Positions 34,985 to 47,487 of a stretch of DNA of 64,000 bases are shown piece after piece (the stretch's first letter is position 1; each line of letters begins with the position of its first letter). Source of the DNA: Delphinapterus leucas (lineage: Eukaryota; Chordata; Mammalia; Artiodactyla; Monodontidae); the NCBI RefSeq assembly GCF_002288925.2, contig NW_022098044.1, positions 14,493,084 through 14,557,083 of the forward strand. Reading direction: 5' to 3'. The position numbers and the translations under genes are program-made. The notes under the pieces are model-generated. The model was not told the DNA's origin. It saw only the letters and a list, made by a program, of their open reading frames with translations, and ran no database searches.

Positions 34985-36532
34985 CTGTCAACCTGGGGGA
35001 GCACCGCGCTCCCGCAAGTCCAGAGCTCCAAATTTCTTACCGTGAGCTGAAGGGGATTTATGACTTCCAGACTTCTCTATGTAGAAAAGCCTCAAAGGGT
35101 CAAAAAATGAATTAAAGAAAACCAAGCAGAATCCCAATTCCTTGAACGGACTGAGAACTTCCTGGCCAACTTCAGAGCACTGGGATGATGAATTTACAAT
35201 TTACAATTCATAATATGAACAATAAATGCTTCCAGATGCTATACCTTAGGCAGATCTTGACCGAAAGAGAAGCACACACCATTTCCATCACTGGCGATAA
35301 TTCCAGTGGAAAAATTAAGAATTAACTGGCTACACATAACGGCTGACGCATGTGGTGGAGTAGCCCAAAGCAGGCAATAAAAATCCAGTATGTACTTTGT
35401 CAGGAAAAAAGAAAGAGTGAAGAAGGGAAGACAACTCTAATTTGAAGGGATGATAGGAAAAAACTCTCTCATTAAATCCTCTTCTTGCTTATAAAACAAA
35501 GACAAGGAAAATCAATTTTTCCTTTACAGGAAAAAAAAAAGTTGAAGCTCTGAGATTCTGTTCAAAGTAAAGAGTCTTTAGTCAGCCTCTTGCTCGCCAG
35601 GCGGTAGGGCTTGCTTCTGATTTCAGCTGAAAATATCTAATGACAGCAGAGCGAAAGGAGGGGAAAAAAAAAAAAAAAAGACCACTCCTCCCTTCTTGCT
35701 CCCTCCCTTCTTGGGCGCTGGCCCTTCCCTACCCCAGACTCCTCACCCCTTTTCCCTGCCTCTCAGGAACGTCACTACTTGCCCTTTCAGCCCTGCACCA
35801 GCAGCTTCGGAGGCTTGAAAACCTAATGGCAGTGGTGGGAACGTGATTCATCCACAGACGAAGAAGGGAAAAACAAGGCTTCCTTTTCCAACCCGTTTCC
35901 TCCTCCTCCCCTTTCTCCTCCTCACGCTGTTCCCTATGAAAAAGGCTCTGTCAGGCATTTCCAGATGTACCCCAAGCGCTCTGATGTCAGGGGAGGTATG
36001 GTAATAAAGGGAGGGGGTGTCATCCTAAACACCACAGGCAAGTTCAACACACTTATCTGTTCCACGAAATTGGGGAAATTGAAACTACACAAGGCAGACA
36101 TTGCATCTCCCTGGCAAACGCAAGTCAGTGATTTAATATGAGAAAAATGCTAGCCAGTATTTCAGGGCTATGTTTCCAGGATCCAGAAGGGGTTCCAGAA
36201 GTGACTGACAAGGCTTAGAAATCATCAAGAGGTCAGCTTTTTTTTCTTGGCGGAGAGGAAGGGAGGGATGGGGAGGTGGTAGGAGGAGCACTTTAAAGAA
36301 AATTTTAGAGGAAAGGAGTAGAATGACAGGCACATGCGTCAGTACGTTGTGTGGCTAAGAAGAGTCACCTGGCTGGGACTTCTTCCCCCCTTGAAAGCCA
36401 CCACTCACATAAACTGAGCCCAGAGTGTGGCTCTAGCACTGTGCGCCCGCTCTCTTATTATCCAAGAGCCCTCCAGCCCCACCCTAGCCAAGATTCTCAG
36501 GGGCAGACCTGTTCTAGAATTCATTTTCTTAC
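34985..36532. other. Upstream intron or 5' region, no recognised feature
   Basis: Mixed composition with some CT-rich and purine-rich tracts. No CpG-island-like promoter seen. Confidence 0.4.
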
Positions 36533-36548
36533 CTGGGTCATAAATGAT
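36533..36548 (-). CDS. Candidate 16-nt exon of the minus-strand gene
   Basis: Between a very long pyrimidine tract ending in CCCAG and an ideal donor (gtaagaaaat) lie 16 nt. If read so that they end in phase 0, they give a partial codon plus SFMTQ and could join the exon at 34856-34984. They also contain an ATG that could open a short MTQ start. The splice signals are excellent, but an exon this short cannot be proven by reading alone. Confidence 0.3.
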
Positions 36549-38685
36549 CTGGGAGGGAAAGGAGGAGAAGGAACTGAGGGGGACAAAAAGGGAAGAGTGG
36601 AGAAAGGAAAACTCCAAAGATGTTCTCCTTCTAGGAGCATTAGGCAGCTGGCATTTTCCTCAAGTGGCCAGAGGAGTCCTTGGCTAGAGTGTGAATGAGG
36701 GGACTCAAACATCACAAGTGGAAGGAAAAAAGAGATTTAATACTTAAATTTCTGTCAATATCACAAACAGAGCTGGCGAAGAGGCTTCCCAGGAGCTATG
36801 AAAGGGGTAGAGAAGGTCTGATGAGTCACCATCTCCTCTGGCCAGGCATTCAAGTAGCTAACCAGCTCAAAGGAGAGCAAGGCAGCGAATCCTGCTAGTA
36901 CGCATCTCCCCCTCTACCTAACACACCGCAGCCGCTGAGCCCAGTCCCACACTGTTCCATCCACCGCAGGGAGGTAGACAGCCCCTCCCCTTCCCCACAC
37001 GCCCTCGGTGAGCCTAGCTCTGTGATGCTACCAACGTGGACAGCGAACCAGATGTTGCTTTTAATTAGAGTGATGATGGGAAACAGTAGAAACAGATGAT
37101 TAGAGAGAGATTAGAAAGTTGTAAATAAAATTCTAGCTCAGGCTTACCAAAAGGGTGGGAACCTGTCCGGGGATTTACAACTACTCTGAAACTATGTGGT
37201 CTAGGGCACAAATCGAAAGGTCCTTTAGGCTTTAGTGTAGGGGAAAATGGATAGTTTATTATCTTTTCTGTACGAACTTTCACCAAGCAATAATTTAGAA
37301 CTCTCCTTCCTCCCCATATAAACACAAAGCTGCCACCCCTCTGTCCTCAGTATGGTTTATTCCTCACTGCTGCTCCCTTCTGTTTTAATTAGAATCAAAT
37401 GTTTCCTGCTTCCAAGGTTTCCAGGCATCTCCCTAAGGATCATAGATGCTTTAATCACCACGGAGCCTTTCTATTCCCAACCTCGTGTAACTCCTGACTT
37501 AAATAATCTATATTGATTTAACAGATATTTTGTGCCTTGCAGCAAAGGCAAACAAAAGAAACAAAGAGCAAGGTCTCTGTCCTCAAGAAGTTTATATAAT
37601 TAGAAACCTCTTTCAAAGTTATACTATTGTCTGAAATGGCCGAGATTACTGTTTTGAGACAAACAGATTAATTTCTGTATTTCGGATGATCTGCTGGCTT
37701 TGTGCTACAGGCTGGAAATCGAGACTTCCTACTTTTTCTGTACACATAAACATATTAAAAGGATTTGGATTGTCCTTGAGTATTCTGTTCCTTCTTGGAG
37801 AACAAATTCTCTGGGTAGGGAACACATACTCTGGGTGGGGGGAAGAGTCTGTTTTGCTTTCCCCTCTGGATTTGTTCAGCACTCTCCACAGAAGGCTGAG
37901 TCTATAGTCCAGTGCTTTTGCTGCTGATGTGACAATTCCAAGTTTTTATCAAAAACATCTGGAACCACTGAACAGTTACTCTGTTAGGATTTTGAAACAC
38001 AGAAACCAATCATTTTACATCCAAACCATAGAGCTGATACCTATGAATTTTCGCTTTAAGAATATTCTCCTTTTCTTTAATTTTGGGAACTTGTAGTAAA
38101 ATATGTTTATTATTTACAACCTCTTACAGTAGTAATTATTCACAAAATTAATTATATCTCCCTTCTTTCTGTGTCCTCCATCCCACTCTCCAGCCACAAC
38201 AAGGAGCCCTACGTTCTTCAATAGAAGCTTCAAGTGCTTAAAGTCTGTTCATACCACAGGCCCAACATATATTCTTAAGGATTCCAGAAAATGAAGTATA
38301 AAAATATTTTATGCATTTGAAGTTAACTAGAGCATTTCTGTTCATGAATTAAATTTTCCCTTGATATTTAACTCTTAAGGTCTAACCCTTACCCAAATTA
38401 TTTCAGCATTCTTATGGGTCAACTCTACTTGGCTCCTTTTGTTTCAGTTAAGGCAGAACCCTATCTAAAGTCTCACAGCAAGGTTTCTGAATTAGGACAC
38501 CACTTAGTGGGTATATGAAAGAGCCAAACAGAACACAAAGGCCAGCAAGCACTGGGGCGGGAAGAGGGGTGTCTACTGCTACTAAAACATTTGTCCTGTA
38601 CCCCAGAGTGAACATAAAGTAGTAGCATGTCACTGGCTAAAAGACCCACCAATGATCAGTTTTGTCTCTGCAAGGAGCACAAGGT
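36549..38685. other. No recognised feature
   Basis: 37505-37610 resembles an old interspersed repeat (family uncertain). Otherwise unassigned. Confidence 0.45.
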
Positions 38686-38689
38686 GAAC

Positions 38690-38835
38690 ATCAAAGGTTC
38701 TTTCCATTCCTAAGTGTGCCACTATCTCACTGAGCATCCTGGGATAATTATTTTGACTCTTGGACCTGCGTTTCCAGAACTGGAAAATGAGAAGGGCTGG
38801 ACACTAGATCGTATCTGAAGTTCCTTCTTGATCGG
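38690..38835 (+). repeat. MIR3-like relic
   Basis: 'aactggaaaatgagaagggc' followed by 'actagatcgtatctgaagtt' matches the tail shared by MIR3-type elements. Confidence 0.55.
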
Positions 38836-39834
38836 ATATGGTCAGTATGAGACTAACAAATCTTTATCACTTGCCATATAGCTCACAGGATGTGGGAAGA
38901 GGCAGAGGAAAAAGAAAAAGGGATTGAGAAATTCTCTCAAAATCTGCTGTAGAAAACGTAGTATATTTTTGCTTAATTATATTTTCCACCTCCACTTTTC
39001 ATGTGAAATGAAAAGGAAGGAAACATCTACCACAGTCAACAATTTTCATTAACCTATGATTTCACTAACTTAAAAAATACTGAGTCATCCAGAGCTACAC
39101 ATTTGTTGGTAGCAAAGTTTACTAAAATATAGATAAAACATTGTATTATTTTTATTATTATAGCCTCCATGTGAGCAACTCCAGTCTGCTTAAAATAACA
39201 GTCTGCTCCAAATAAGATGTTTGAGTAATTGAGAGAAGACGGGAATTATTTACAACAGCTGCATTGTTTCCAGCGAGGATTTCCTTTTTCATTTCAATTT
39301 AGGTGTTTAAGCACTACTGGTCCAGGAGAGGGAGGCCTAGGGCCCCCACTCCCCTGGCTTTTCTTCCACTCCCAGATTTGGAGGTTCCAAGAAGGTTAAA
39401 AGAATAAAGGAGAAGGGGAAGGCCTAAAGGGCAAGCAACCGGTCAACCAGCAATTCTCCTCAAACTACCATCTGGCAGCAGCAGGCAGCTCCTCTGCTTT
39501 AACCCTTTCTTGACTTCTTCAAGAAGAAACCTTAACACAATTTAGCTGGTAGCAGCAGGTTGTTTGACAACAATAACATTAGCAAAAAGTAATTAAGATG
39601 GAAGTAAGACAAGACAAAGCTTTAAAAATGTCTCTTCACCAACCTGTGCTCCTCACAGGAAATAGGTCTCGTGGAACAAGCACACAAATGTTAAATTTTA
39701 CTAAAATTACCAACAACTTGGTGAAATAAAAGGCAGGAGGAGGGGAGAAAGGGAGAAAGCCGAATCAGAATTCATCTGGAAAAGTGGTGATAGGATAGTT
39801 TAACCTCTAGGACAGGTCTTCTGGGGCAAGATTT
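38836..39834. other. No recognised feature
   Basis: Unassigned sequence. Confidence 0.45.
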
Positions 39835-40030
39835 ATTAATAACAACATTCACTGAGTGCTTCCTGTATGCCATGTGCTTCCACATGTACAATTTCACTTA
39901 TTCCTCATAAAAAGCTACAGGGTGAAACGTCACTGTCTACAGATGCAGAAAAGTCACACTCAGATAAGTCAGTTGTATCAGGTCACACAGCTAATAAAAT
40001 GAGTCTGCATTAAACTCGGTTCTGTAGATC
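39835..40030 (+). repeat. MIR SINE relic
   Basis: 'cactgagtgcttcctgtatg', 'caatttcacttattcctcat' and 'gtcacacagctaataaaatg' follow the MIR consensus. Confidence 0.8.
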
Positions 40031-41694
40031 TTTTTTTCCATATGCGTCTTATTTTGCCTTGAGTAATCCCCTAAACTGAAAGAAATGAAACTATCATGGA
40101 GAAAATGTAAGTTAAAATTTGAGGAAAGAAAACTTAGAATTCGTTACTCGTATTATTGGCATTCTTACATTTGATTTTATACAAATGCCAAAGGATAGAA
40201 AAAGATTTTATTTTTTCAATAAAAATGACAAATGGTTCCTAATTTTAGAAAGTACAGGTAGAAAAGTGTGTCATTACATTCAACGGACTCAACTTCTTTG
40301 CCAACATTTTAATACTTGATATTTAATTTTTTTAATAGCTTCTCACTATTGGTAATATGTTATAATAATCAGAATGAACACATCCAGCATAGAGACTAAA
40401 AGATTTCTGGACACTGACAACTGTTCTCTAGGTCTCCTTTAGAATGAATGGGTGTACTGTTCCCAGTTCTCCTCTTGGGAACAAACATTAGTTACCTCTT
40501 ATGGCAGCATTTCAAACATCTGAAGATACTTATTACAACTCGCTACCCTCCTCAAAGCTTCTCTTCTGGATCATGGTTCCCACAACTGTTCCTCATGCCA
40601 CAGGGTACCCGACTGAGGGCTCTCAGTTAGTCGGTGTCCTTCTTGTGATGCGAACACCAAAACAAAACCCTCTGGTGTTGAGTACGCTGGGATGATTAAG
40701 ATCCAACTGGCTTTCTTAACATGAATACCACACCATTAGAAGTAGATAAGCTTGTGGTGAAGTAAGTCACTTCTCATATCTTTTCTTAGTTGGACGTGTC
40801 GAAACAGGTCTCCTCCATACTATAATCTTGTGATTTTATTGTAAAACTCACTTTACATCTTTCCTTGTTTAAAGTGTACTAGATAATTTGTAAATATTTA
40901 ATTTTTTAGGTTGAATTTTCAGTTTCCCAAGGAATGTGGCTTTAAAATACATTAGTATTTTAAAAACCTAGACTGCTTAAGGACGCTAAAAAGGGCAAAT
41001 TTACTATCGGTAGCAATTTAAACAACCAAGAAGTTTTACATGGAAAATCCATAATAATGTTGTGATTGTAAACTACAACTTCTCATGTGTCACTGTCCTG
41101 AATCCTCAACAAGCTTTTCAGTAAATGAAATTCGTTCAATCATTAGACAAATATTCATTGAACACCTGTTTTTGGCACTGAGAATATAACAGAGAACCAG
41201 ACAGACATTAAATAGTTACAATAGTGTGTGTGAGAAGTGCCAGAATAGAGGAATCACAAGATCACTACAAGAACATCTCCCTTTAGATGTAACATAAACA
41301 TCTGTGTCTGGAGCTCGGGAGAACAGCTGCGGCTGGGCACACCAATTTGGAAGTCAACACACAGATGTGGCATCGAGGAAACAGAAAGAAAGAATGGTAA
41401 ACAGTGCCAAATGTTGTGAAAAAGTCAAGCCAATAAGAGATCTGGGTTTTGGTATGTAAATGTTTCATGGACCTTGCTTGGTGAGGGCAAGTTCTGGTGC
41501 AGCAGTAGAGTGATGAAAGCTGAATTTCAATATTCTACCATTTCACAGGGGAAAATTTAAGTTCTGCCTGTACACTTCGTTCGCTTTTTCCAGTTTTCTT
41601 AAGACATTTTACCCTTCAGACAAAGTGCCTTAGTGAATCATAAAAATATGGTTGCTACAGGATGGCTAACCTGGAAATAAACACTTTAGTGTGT
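40031..41694. other. Unassigned; old repeat at 41140-41500
   Basis: 41140-41500 ('caaatattcattgaacacct', 'aaacagtgccaaatgttgtg') belongs to an old interspersed repeat also seen in 42330-42860, 47050-47470 and 58210-58840. I cannot name the family with confidence. Confidence 0.45.
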
Positions 41695-41709
41695 AAAAAA
41701 CTTTCTGAG

Positions 41710-41916
41710 GGGCTTCCCTGGTGGCACAGTGGTTGAGAGTCCGCCTGCTGATGCAGGGGTCACGGGTTCGTGCCCTGGTCCGGGAAGATTCCACATGCCG
41801 CGGAGCGGCTGGGCCCGTGAGCCGTGGCCGCTGAGCCTGCGCGTCCGGAGCCTGTGCTCCGCAACGGGAGAGGCCACAACAGTGAGAGGCCCGCGTACCG
41901 CAAAAAACAAAAAACA
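41710..41916 (+). mobile_element. CHR-type tRNA-derived SINE
   Basis: Head 'gggcttccctggtggcacag', B-box-like 'gggttcgtgccc', body 'gagcctgcgcgtccggagcc'. Target-site duplication AAAAAACTTTCTGAG is at 41695-41709 and 41917-41931, perfect over 15 nt, so the insertion is recent. Confidence 0.95.
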
Positions 41917-41931
41917 AAAAAACTTTCTGAG

Positions 41932-43668
41932 AAGTAAATGAAGCATTAACAGAGAAAAAGGACCATTAACACAAAGTGAGTTCTATGCCCGTTCTTTCAA
42001 TTCTTTCCAAGAGATCCTGTCACAGAGACCAAAAGAGAACACTTGAGTGCACACACTGCATCTTCGTCAGGAATATGAACAAAGGTTTCATAATAGCTAG
42101 AGCAGGGAAGCAGGGCAGACAGTGTTTTGGCGAGGAAATGGAAACAGAAGGAACAGCCAGCAAGTAAGAAACTCCCTTTCCATATGATCATCTATGGAAA
42201 TAAGAACAAACCTCACTCTATAAAACAAAGGCAATGAGGTCAGGGAAACAACACTGACAATTATGGACGAGAATCTCCTCATGGGAGTCTGTCATCACCA
42301 GCATGTCATGGCCAACTAGTAGCCAACTAGCTAATATTAGCCAAATTTATTTATCTGTTCAACAATATTTAAATCTCTGCCGAAGTTATGGTGCTCTGTG
42401 AGGTGCTATGAGAGATATGAAGATGGACGAGGCATTTCTGGGACCTCAAGGAAACATAGCAGGGGCAATGGTATGAAATATAAGACGGCATGGGTAGTAC
42501 AAATGAAATGTAGGGTTTCAGCAAGGAATAAAGGTCTCTGACTAAACTGACTTAGGCAGAAAGTTTCATGAAGGTGGTGGTTTAACATAAAGGGACAGAA
42601 AGAGAGAAAATGGGAGGGAGGAGGCAGGCATCCCAAATGAAGACTGTGAGAGAAGGTGCAGACGTTGATGCGCAACAGGGAGGACAGAGGACGAGCGAGC
42701 CGTCTACTACCTGCGTCAGATTCCTGTGAGAGCAGTGCTATGGCCCTGGCCTGGAAAAGCATTCACAGGCTAGATTATGGAAGCATATGATGCCGTGCTA
42801 AAAAGTTCAGACTCTATTCAGAGGCAACAGGGAGCCATCGAAGATGTGCCAGCACAGAAGCGGTATGATTTGTGCTGTAATTCAGAAAGGCTGTACAAGT
42901 CTCTAGCCTCATCAAGTCTAACCTCCCTTGTCTGGATATCATACTATGTCATGATCCTTATCCAACCTCATTTGCTGTCACTCCTCAAGATATGTAAACG
43001 GGTGATCTCTCAAGGTTCCACAATTAGGATATGGGCTTCTTCCTACCCCAGTAACCCTGGCTCTTAGGACAATCGTGGTTTCTGGAATTCCCTACCGCGT
43101 CTCTTCCACCTTAACCACAATCTATCCTTCAAATCCCACTTTTCTAGTTAGGCTCTCTGCCTGCTCTAACTCTCCTTCTAACGCTGTACTGTGAACTAAG
43201 GTGGTCCTTAGACTCTGCCGCACTGACTTTACAGTGCTCTGTCCTGTGTTCTTCCTTGTTGCTGCTGCTGCTGCGTGTTAGTCTTACTCTAAGTAGAATG
43301 GCGACTTCCTTAAAGGCAACAGGTACTTTTTAAATCTCTCCCAGAGCGCCAAAAACAGTACTAGACATCCAAAGGCTGGCTGAGTTACTGATGATGCATT
43401 TGTTCCTTACCACAATCATAACCCTAAGACTTTTCAAAAGGCTGACCAGATTCAGTTATTACAGGGGAGAAAAAGTGTTTGTCACTGTTAACCATACACA
43501 AAAGGTGAGTAGTCTAAAAGAGGTTCTAGATTTAAAGGATAAAAATCCTGGCCAGACATGAAAACTTGTGTTTAAAATAACCATATCCTTAGGAAAAATT
43601 TGAATCTCACATAAAATGAGAATGTGCTACTTTCCTCACCCGACTTATTCTTTTTCTTCACTTCACAG
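41932..43668. other. Unassigned; old repeats and a short (GCT)n
   Basis: 42330-42860 is an old interspersed repeat of uncertain family ('gaggcaacagggagccatcg'). 43070-43400 is L2-like. 43259-43274 is a short (GCT)n. Confidence 0.4.
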
Positions 43669-43927
43669 CAAAAAGAACAGCTCTAGCACAGTCAGTCAGT
43701 CAGACAAGCCAAAAAATGACTCAATTTCCCATGGAAGACATCCCTCATCCCTCCCAGGCAAACACATGCCAGTACAGTCAAGCCTTCCCAAAAAATGAAG
43801 AGGTATAACTTGCTCTTTATATCAATTGTCCAAAAGACAAAACAAAGGGAAAAGAGAAAAATCCTTCAAGAAGAAAACCCACTTTTTAACACTACTGTCA
43901 GGAGATAAAAATAATAAAAACATATAG

Positions 43928-44059
43928 TTTTTTTTTTTTTTAATTTTTGACTGCACCATGAGGCATGTGGGATCTTAGCTCCCCAACCAGGGACTGAACC
44001 CTCGTCCCCTGCACTGGAAGGTGGAGTCTTAACCACTGGACTGCCAGGGACGTCCCAAG
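43928..44059 (-). mobile_element. CHR-type tRNA-derived SINE, short form, antisense
   Basis: Poly-T at 43928-43941, then the reversed body, ending in the reversed head 'ctgccagggacgtccc'. Target-site duplication ACATATAG/ACATACAG at 43920-43927 and 44060-44067 (7 of 8). Confidence 0.85.
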
Positions 44060-44067
44060 ACATACAG

Positions 44068-44779
44068 TATTGATAAAAGAAAAATGTTGCTATGAGGAAT
44101 AAAGGAATGAATACACATAAAGTATTTTGTATAATGCCTGTGGCATGAGTATTATATAAGTATTAGTTGCTATGTTTTATTTTACTATCATCGCTACATC
44201 TTTGCCTTATTTTTTAAAGAGGTATTTAAGTCAGCCTACAAGGGAGCATATAAGAAAAAAACAAGTAACTGAAAATTCTGACTTAAGATACAGCTGAAAG
44301 AAGAAAACACCTCTGCTTTGATTCAGACCACCATGCTCCCTCTGAAAATATTTTGTATCATGAGACAGGAAAGAAGACAGAGGGAAAAGTTAGGTTCTCT
44401 TTCCTCTGATAAGTGGAGAAGGTAGGTAGCTGCCCCAGAAGCTAAGACTAAAGGAGCTACTATGCATCTGAATGCCAAGCTGTTCTATACAGAAACAGTT
44501 CTTTAAAATTTAAGGTCAAGATAGGACTGGGAATTCAAATGGAAGAGTTAGCCTTGGGAAAAAAAAAGAAAAAAAGCCTCTTTATCTGAAGCAAAGGGAA
44601 AGAAGTAAAAGACAGATATTTATAGATTTTTTTCCTGGCCAATCCCCAAGTGCCTAATTTGGATGGAACTCAAAGTATCCCTGAACAGTCCCCACCCAGT
44701 GTCACCATCGGGACAGACAGCATGTGGCTCTTGGAGGTGACTCTGGGAGGAAAGCCTAGCACCATGCCAGCCTCTCGGG
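44068..44779. other. No recognised feature
   Basis: Unassigned sequence. Confidence 0.45.
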
Positions 44780-44981
44780 TCTCTCCTCTCACCTCTCCTT
44801 GGAAAACTCTTCCACTGCAGTCACACGAGTCAACTTACTGTGCTCAGATTAGCTGTGACATCTGGCTGCCTCCACGTCCTGGACCCTGTCCTCCTGTTCC
44901 CCACAGAAGCAAAACCGGTCAAGTCTTTAAGACCCCTTCAAATGCCATCACATCCTGATACCTCCACTGAACACCTCAGTC
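44780..44981 (+). repeat. L2 LINE relic, split by a SINE (first half)
   Basis: CT-rich text 'ctcacctctccttggaaaac' and 'cccttcaaatgccatcacat' fits L2. It continues at 45214. Confidence 0.6.
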
Positions 44982-44996
44982 AAAAAACTGGCCTGT

Positions 44997-45213
44997 TAGG
45001 ACTTCCCTGGAGGTCCAGTGGGTAAGACTCCATGCTCCCAATGCAGGGGGCCCGGGTTCAATCCCTGGTCGGGGACCTAGATCCCACATGCACGCCGCAA
45101 CTAAGAGTCTGCATGCTGCAACTAAAAGATCCCGCATGCCGCAACAAAGACCCAGTGCAGCCAAAATAATTTTTAAAAATGTGATTCTGTATTAAAAAAC
45201 AACAACAACAAAA
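44997..45213 (+). mobile_element. CHR-type tRNA-derived SINE
   Basis: Head 'ggacttccctggaggtccag', B-box-like 'gggttcaatccc', repeated 'gccgcaact' units and an A-rich tail. Target site AAAAAACTGGCC is repeated on both sides (44982-44993 and near 45214). Confidence 0.9.
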
Positions 45214-45412
45214 AAAACTGGCCCTGTCCTTCCTCCAACTCTATTAGAACTGCGTTAGCACTCCTATCACACTTAAATCACACATTATCAGAGTTATCTG
45301 GGTACCTGTTGTACAAGTCTCTTGGACCGAGACATCTGTTTCTTTGGCTTTCCTATAGGTTCTGGGGCTTATTTAGCATTCAACAAATGGTTCCTATGTG
45401 AATGAATAAATA
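45214..45412 (+). repeat. L2 LINE relic (second half)
   Basis: 'cttcctccaactctattaga', then 'ttagcattcaacaaatggtt', follows the L2 3' end. Confidence 0.6.
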
Positions 45413-45797
45413 TCCATCTCTTTGAAGAGGAACTTTCAGGCAAGGTAACCCATTCTCAGGAGTAGATCAAACTGGTGCAGGCAACCTAGATTCAGAAGCT
45501 CCTTTATTCATAAATGTATATAACCCCTGGATTTTTGATATGGAGACACACACTAGAGAAAAGGGATCTACTCGCTCACCACAAACAAATGGCATTAGTT
45601 AGACCTTATCAATAAATGGGACATGTCAGAACTTAATCAGCAAGTAAAAGAACAGAATTCTCTCCCTACCCTGAATTTTTTTTTTTTAAATAAAAATTGC
45701 AGTTTGGGTGGGCTCTATAAGATTATCCATGCTGGAGATCTGTCTGACTAAATACATACTAATTTTGGGGTTACTATTTTATTTGTTCATAATTTTT

Positions 45798-45999
45798 TTT
45801 TTTTTTGCGATACGCGGGTCTCTCACTGTTGTGGCCTCTCCCGTTGCAGAGCACAGGCTTCAGACACGCAGGCTCAGTGGCCACGGCTCACGGGCCCAGC
45901 TGCTCCGCGGCACGTGGGATCCTCCCGGACCGGGGCACAAACCCGTGTCCCCTGCATCGGCAGGCAGACTCTCAACCACTGCGCCACCAGGGAAGCCCC
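45798..45999 (-). mobile_element. CHR-type tRNA-derived SINE, antisense
   Basis: Poly-T first and the reversed head 'ccaccagggaagcccc' last. Target-site duplication TATTTGTTCATAATTTTT is at 45780-45797 and 46000-46017, 18 nt and perfect, indicating a young insertion. Confidence 0.95.
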
Positions 46000-46017
46000 T
46001 ATTTGTTCATAATTTTT

Positions 46018-47487
46018 AACCAACTGATATCCCAGTACCTTCCTAAATATAACTATGTCTCTTTTCAAAACTAATGTGAATGTTTTTAATATAAACCCTG
46101 AAGAGAGAAAAAAACTGTTCCCCTCGAAACTTAAAAATATACATACTCTGCACACAACGGTCAATTCACGACCAAGTTTCATGGATGCATTTTGATAATT
46201 TCTCCAAAAATATGTGTGTGCATATGTATGTATGTTTAATGGCTCAGAAGATTGCACAGCACTGACTGGCTGTGCACTATGTCAAGGACAGTACATCTAA
46301 CAAACCAGGGAATCCATGAAGATAGTGTTAAGTAACTGGTAAGAGCATAAAGTATTATGAGGGTCACCCCCTGAGTCCCCAGCACTGAGCAGGAAGGACA
46401 CAGAAAAGGCCTTGCTCTGTCCCTGCAACTTGCCATCTATAAGATTATTATTAATACTTCTCTTTTGCTTCCCTGTGAGGATGTGATAATAATATTAGTA
46501 GTCTTCAAAAGAGCACAGTATTACAGTATTATTTAATATGGCTTACTGTTACTATCTTTCTTTCATACAAGTAGAGTTTTCCTGGGTCTGAATTCTAATG
46601 GCTCTATGCCTTTTACCTTTTACCGATAAACCCAAAGTAGCTTTGACCTATCCTGTGTCACTACAAAGGCAACTCTCCAAATTCTATATAGAGGTTCAAT
46701 TCCAAATAGTCATACTAATGGGTAACCAATGAGGAACTTCCTTTTCTCCACCTAGTTTTTAGTTGCAACTCCTGCCATATTGATTAAACCATTTTTAAGC
46801 TGAACTAACAAAATGTAAAAGCCTCCAATATATTTGCTATGAAAACAGGACATAGAATTTTAAAAGAAAGGGAACTACTAAAGGTTATCAGTGCCCTAAG
46901 GAGAGAAACTGATAAATGAAGTATACTCTTAGGTAAAGTCCACTGAAGTTGTACCTACAAGAAAACTGTCAATTAACTAGAAATCTGCCTTGCCAAAGTT
47001 CTTCCTGTGTTTCTTTTTCTTTCAAGATACCCACCAGGCATCCTACATTGTAAATGCCCATCGTGTGTGAGACACCGTGGCAGGTCCCTGCCCACGAAAC
47101 ATGGCTAAGGCAGCGCCCCTATCAGGAGGTGCGTTACTGCGCAGGCCTCACAGTTCCCAGCACAGTTCCACCACCCAATGCACTAGAGAGGGTAAAGATG
47201 GTGAGAGAAGGGTATGCAGGAGGCCTGAGAGAGTGAGGAGTGCAGCACGGGGCAGCGCTTCTGAGAAGGGTCTTAAAGAATCCAAGAGTAAGTACCCAGG
47301 TAGGCTCCAAGGATACATTTCAGGCAGAGAATACCTCGTGGATAAAGAGGGGTCTGGCGCGGCTGGCAGCTGGACTGTGGAACAGAACAGCAGAGTTGAC
47401 GGTATCGTCTGAGTAATCTCAGGAGCCAGACTGTGAAGTCCATGCCACACCACAAAGTTTAGCAAGAATCTCTAACATGAGCCAGAG
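46018..47487. other. Unassigned; old repeat at 47050-47470
   Basis: 47050-47470 ('ggatacatttcaggcagaga') is the same unnamed old repeat as at 41140. Its open frames (up to 111 codons) are not genes as far as I can tell. Confidence 0.4.

Noticed and set aside
35033..35050. Good minus-strand splice donor (ACG followed by gtaaga)
   Set aside because: The intron it would define before the exon at 34856-34984 would be only about 60 nt, and no matching upstream exon was seen.
41666..41946. Open frames of 70-86 codons on both strands
   Set aside because: They are translations of the GC-rich CHR SINE; the same peptides recur at 45708-46074 and 57595-57908.
44650..44958. 102-codon plus-strand frame
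   Set aside because: Its second half is L2 repeat text and it runs into the SINE region; no independent support.
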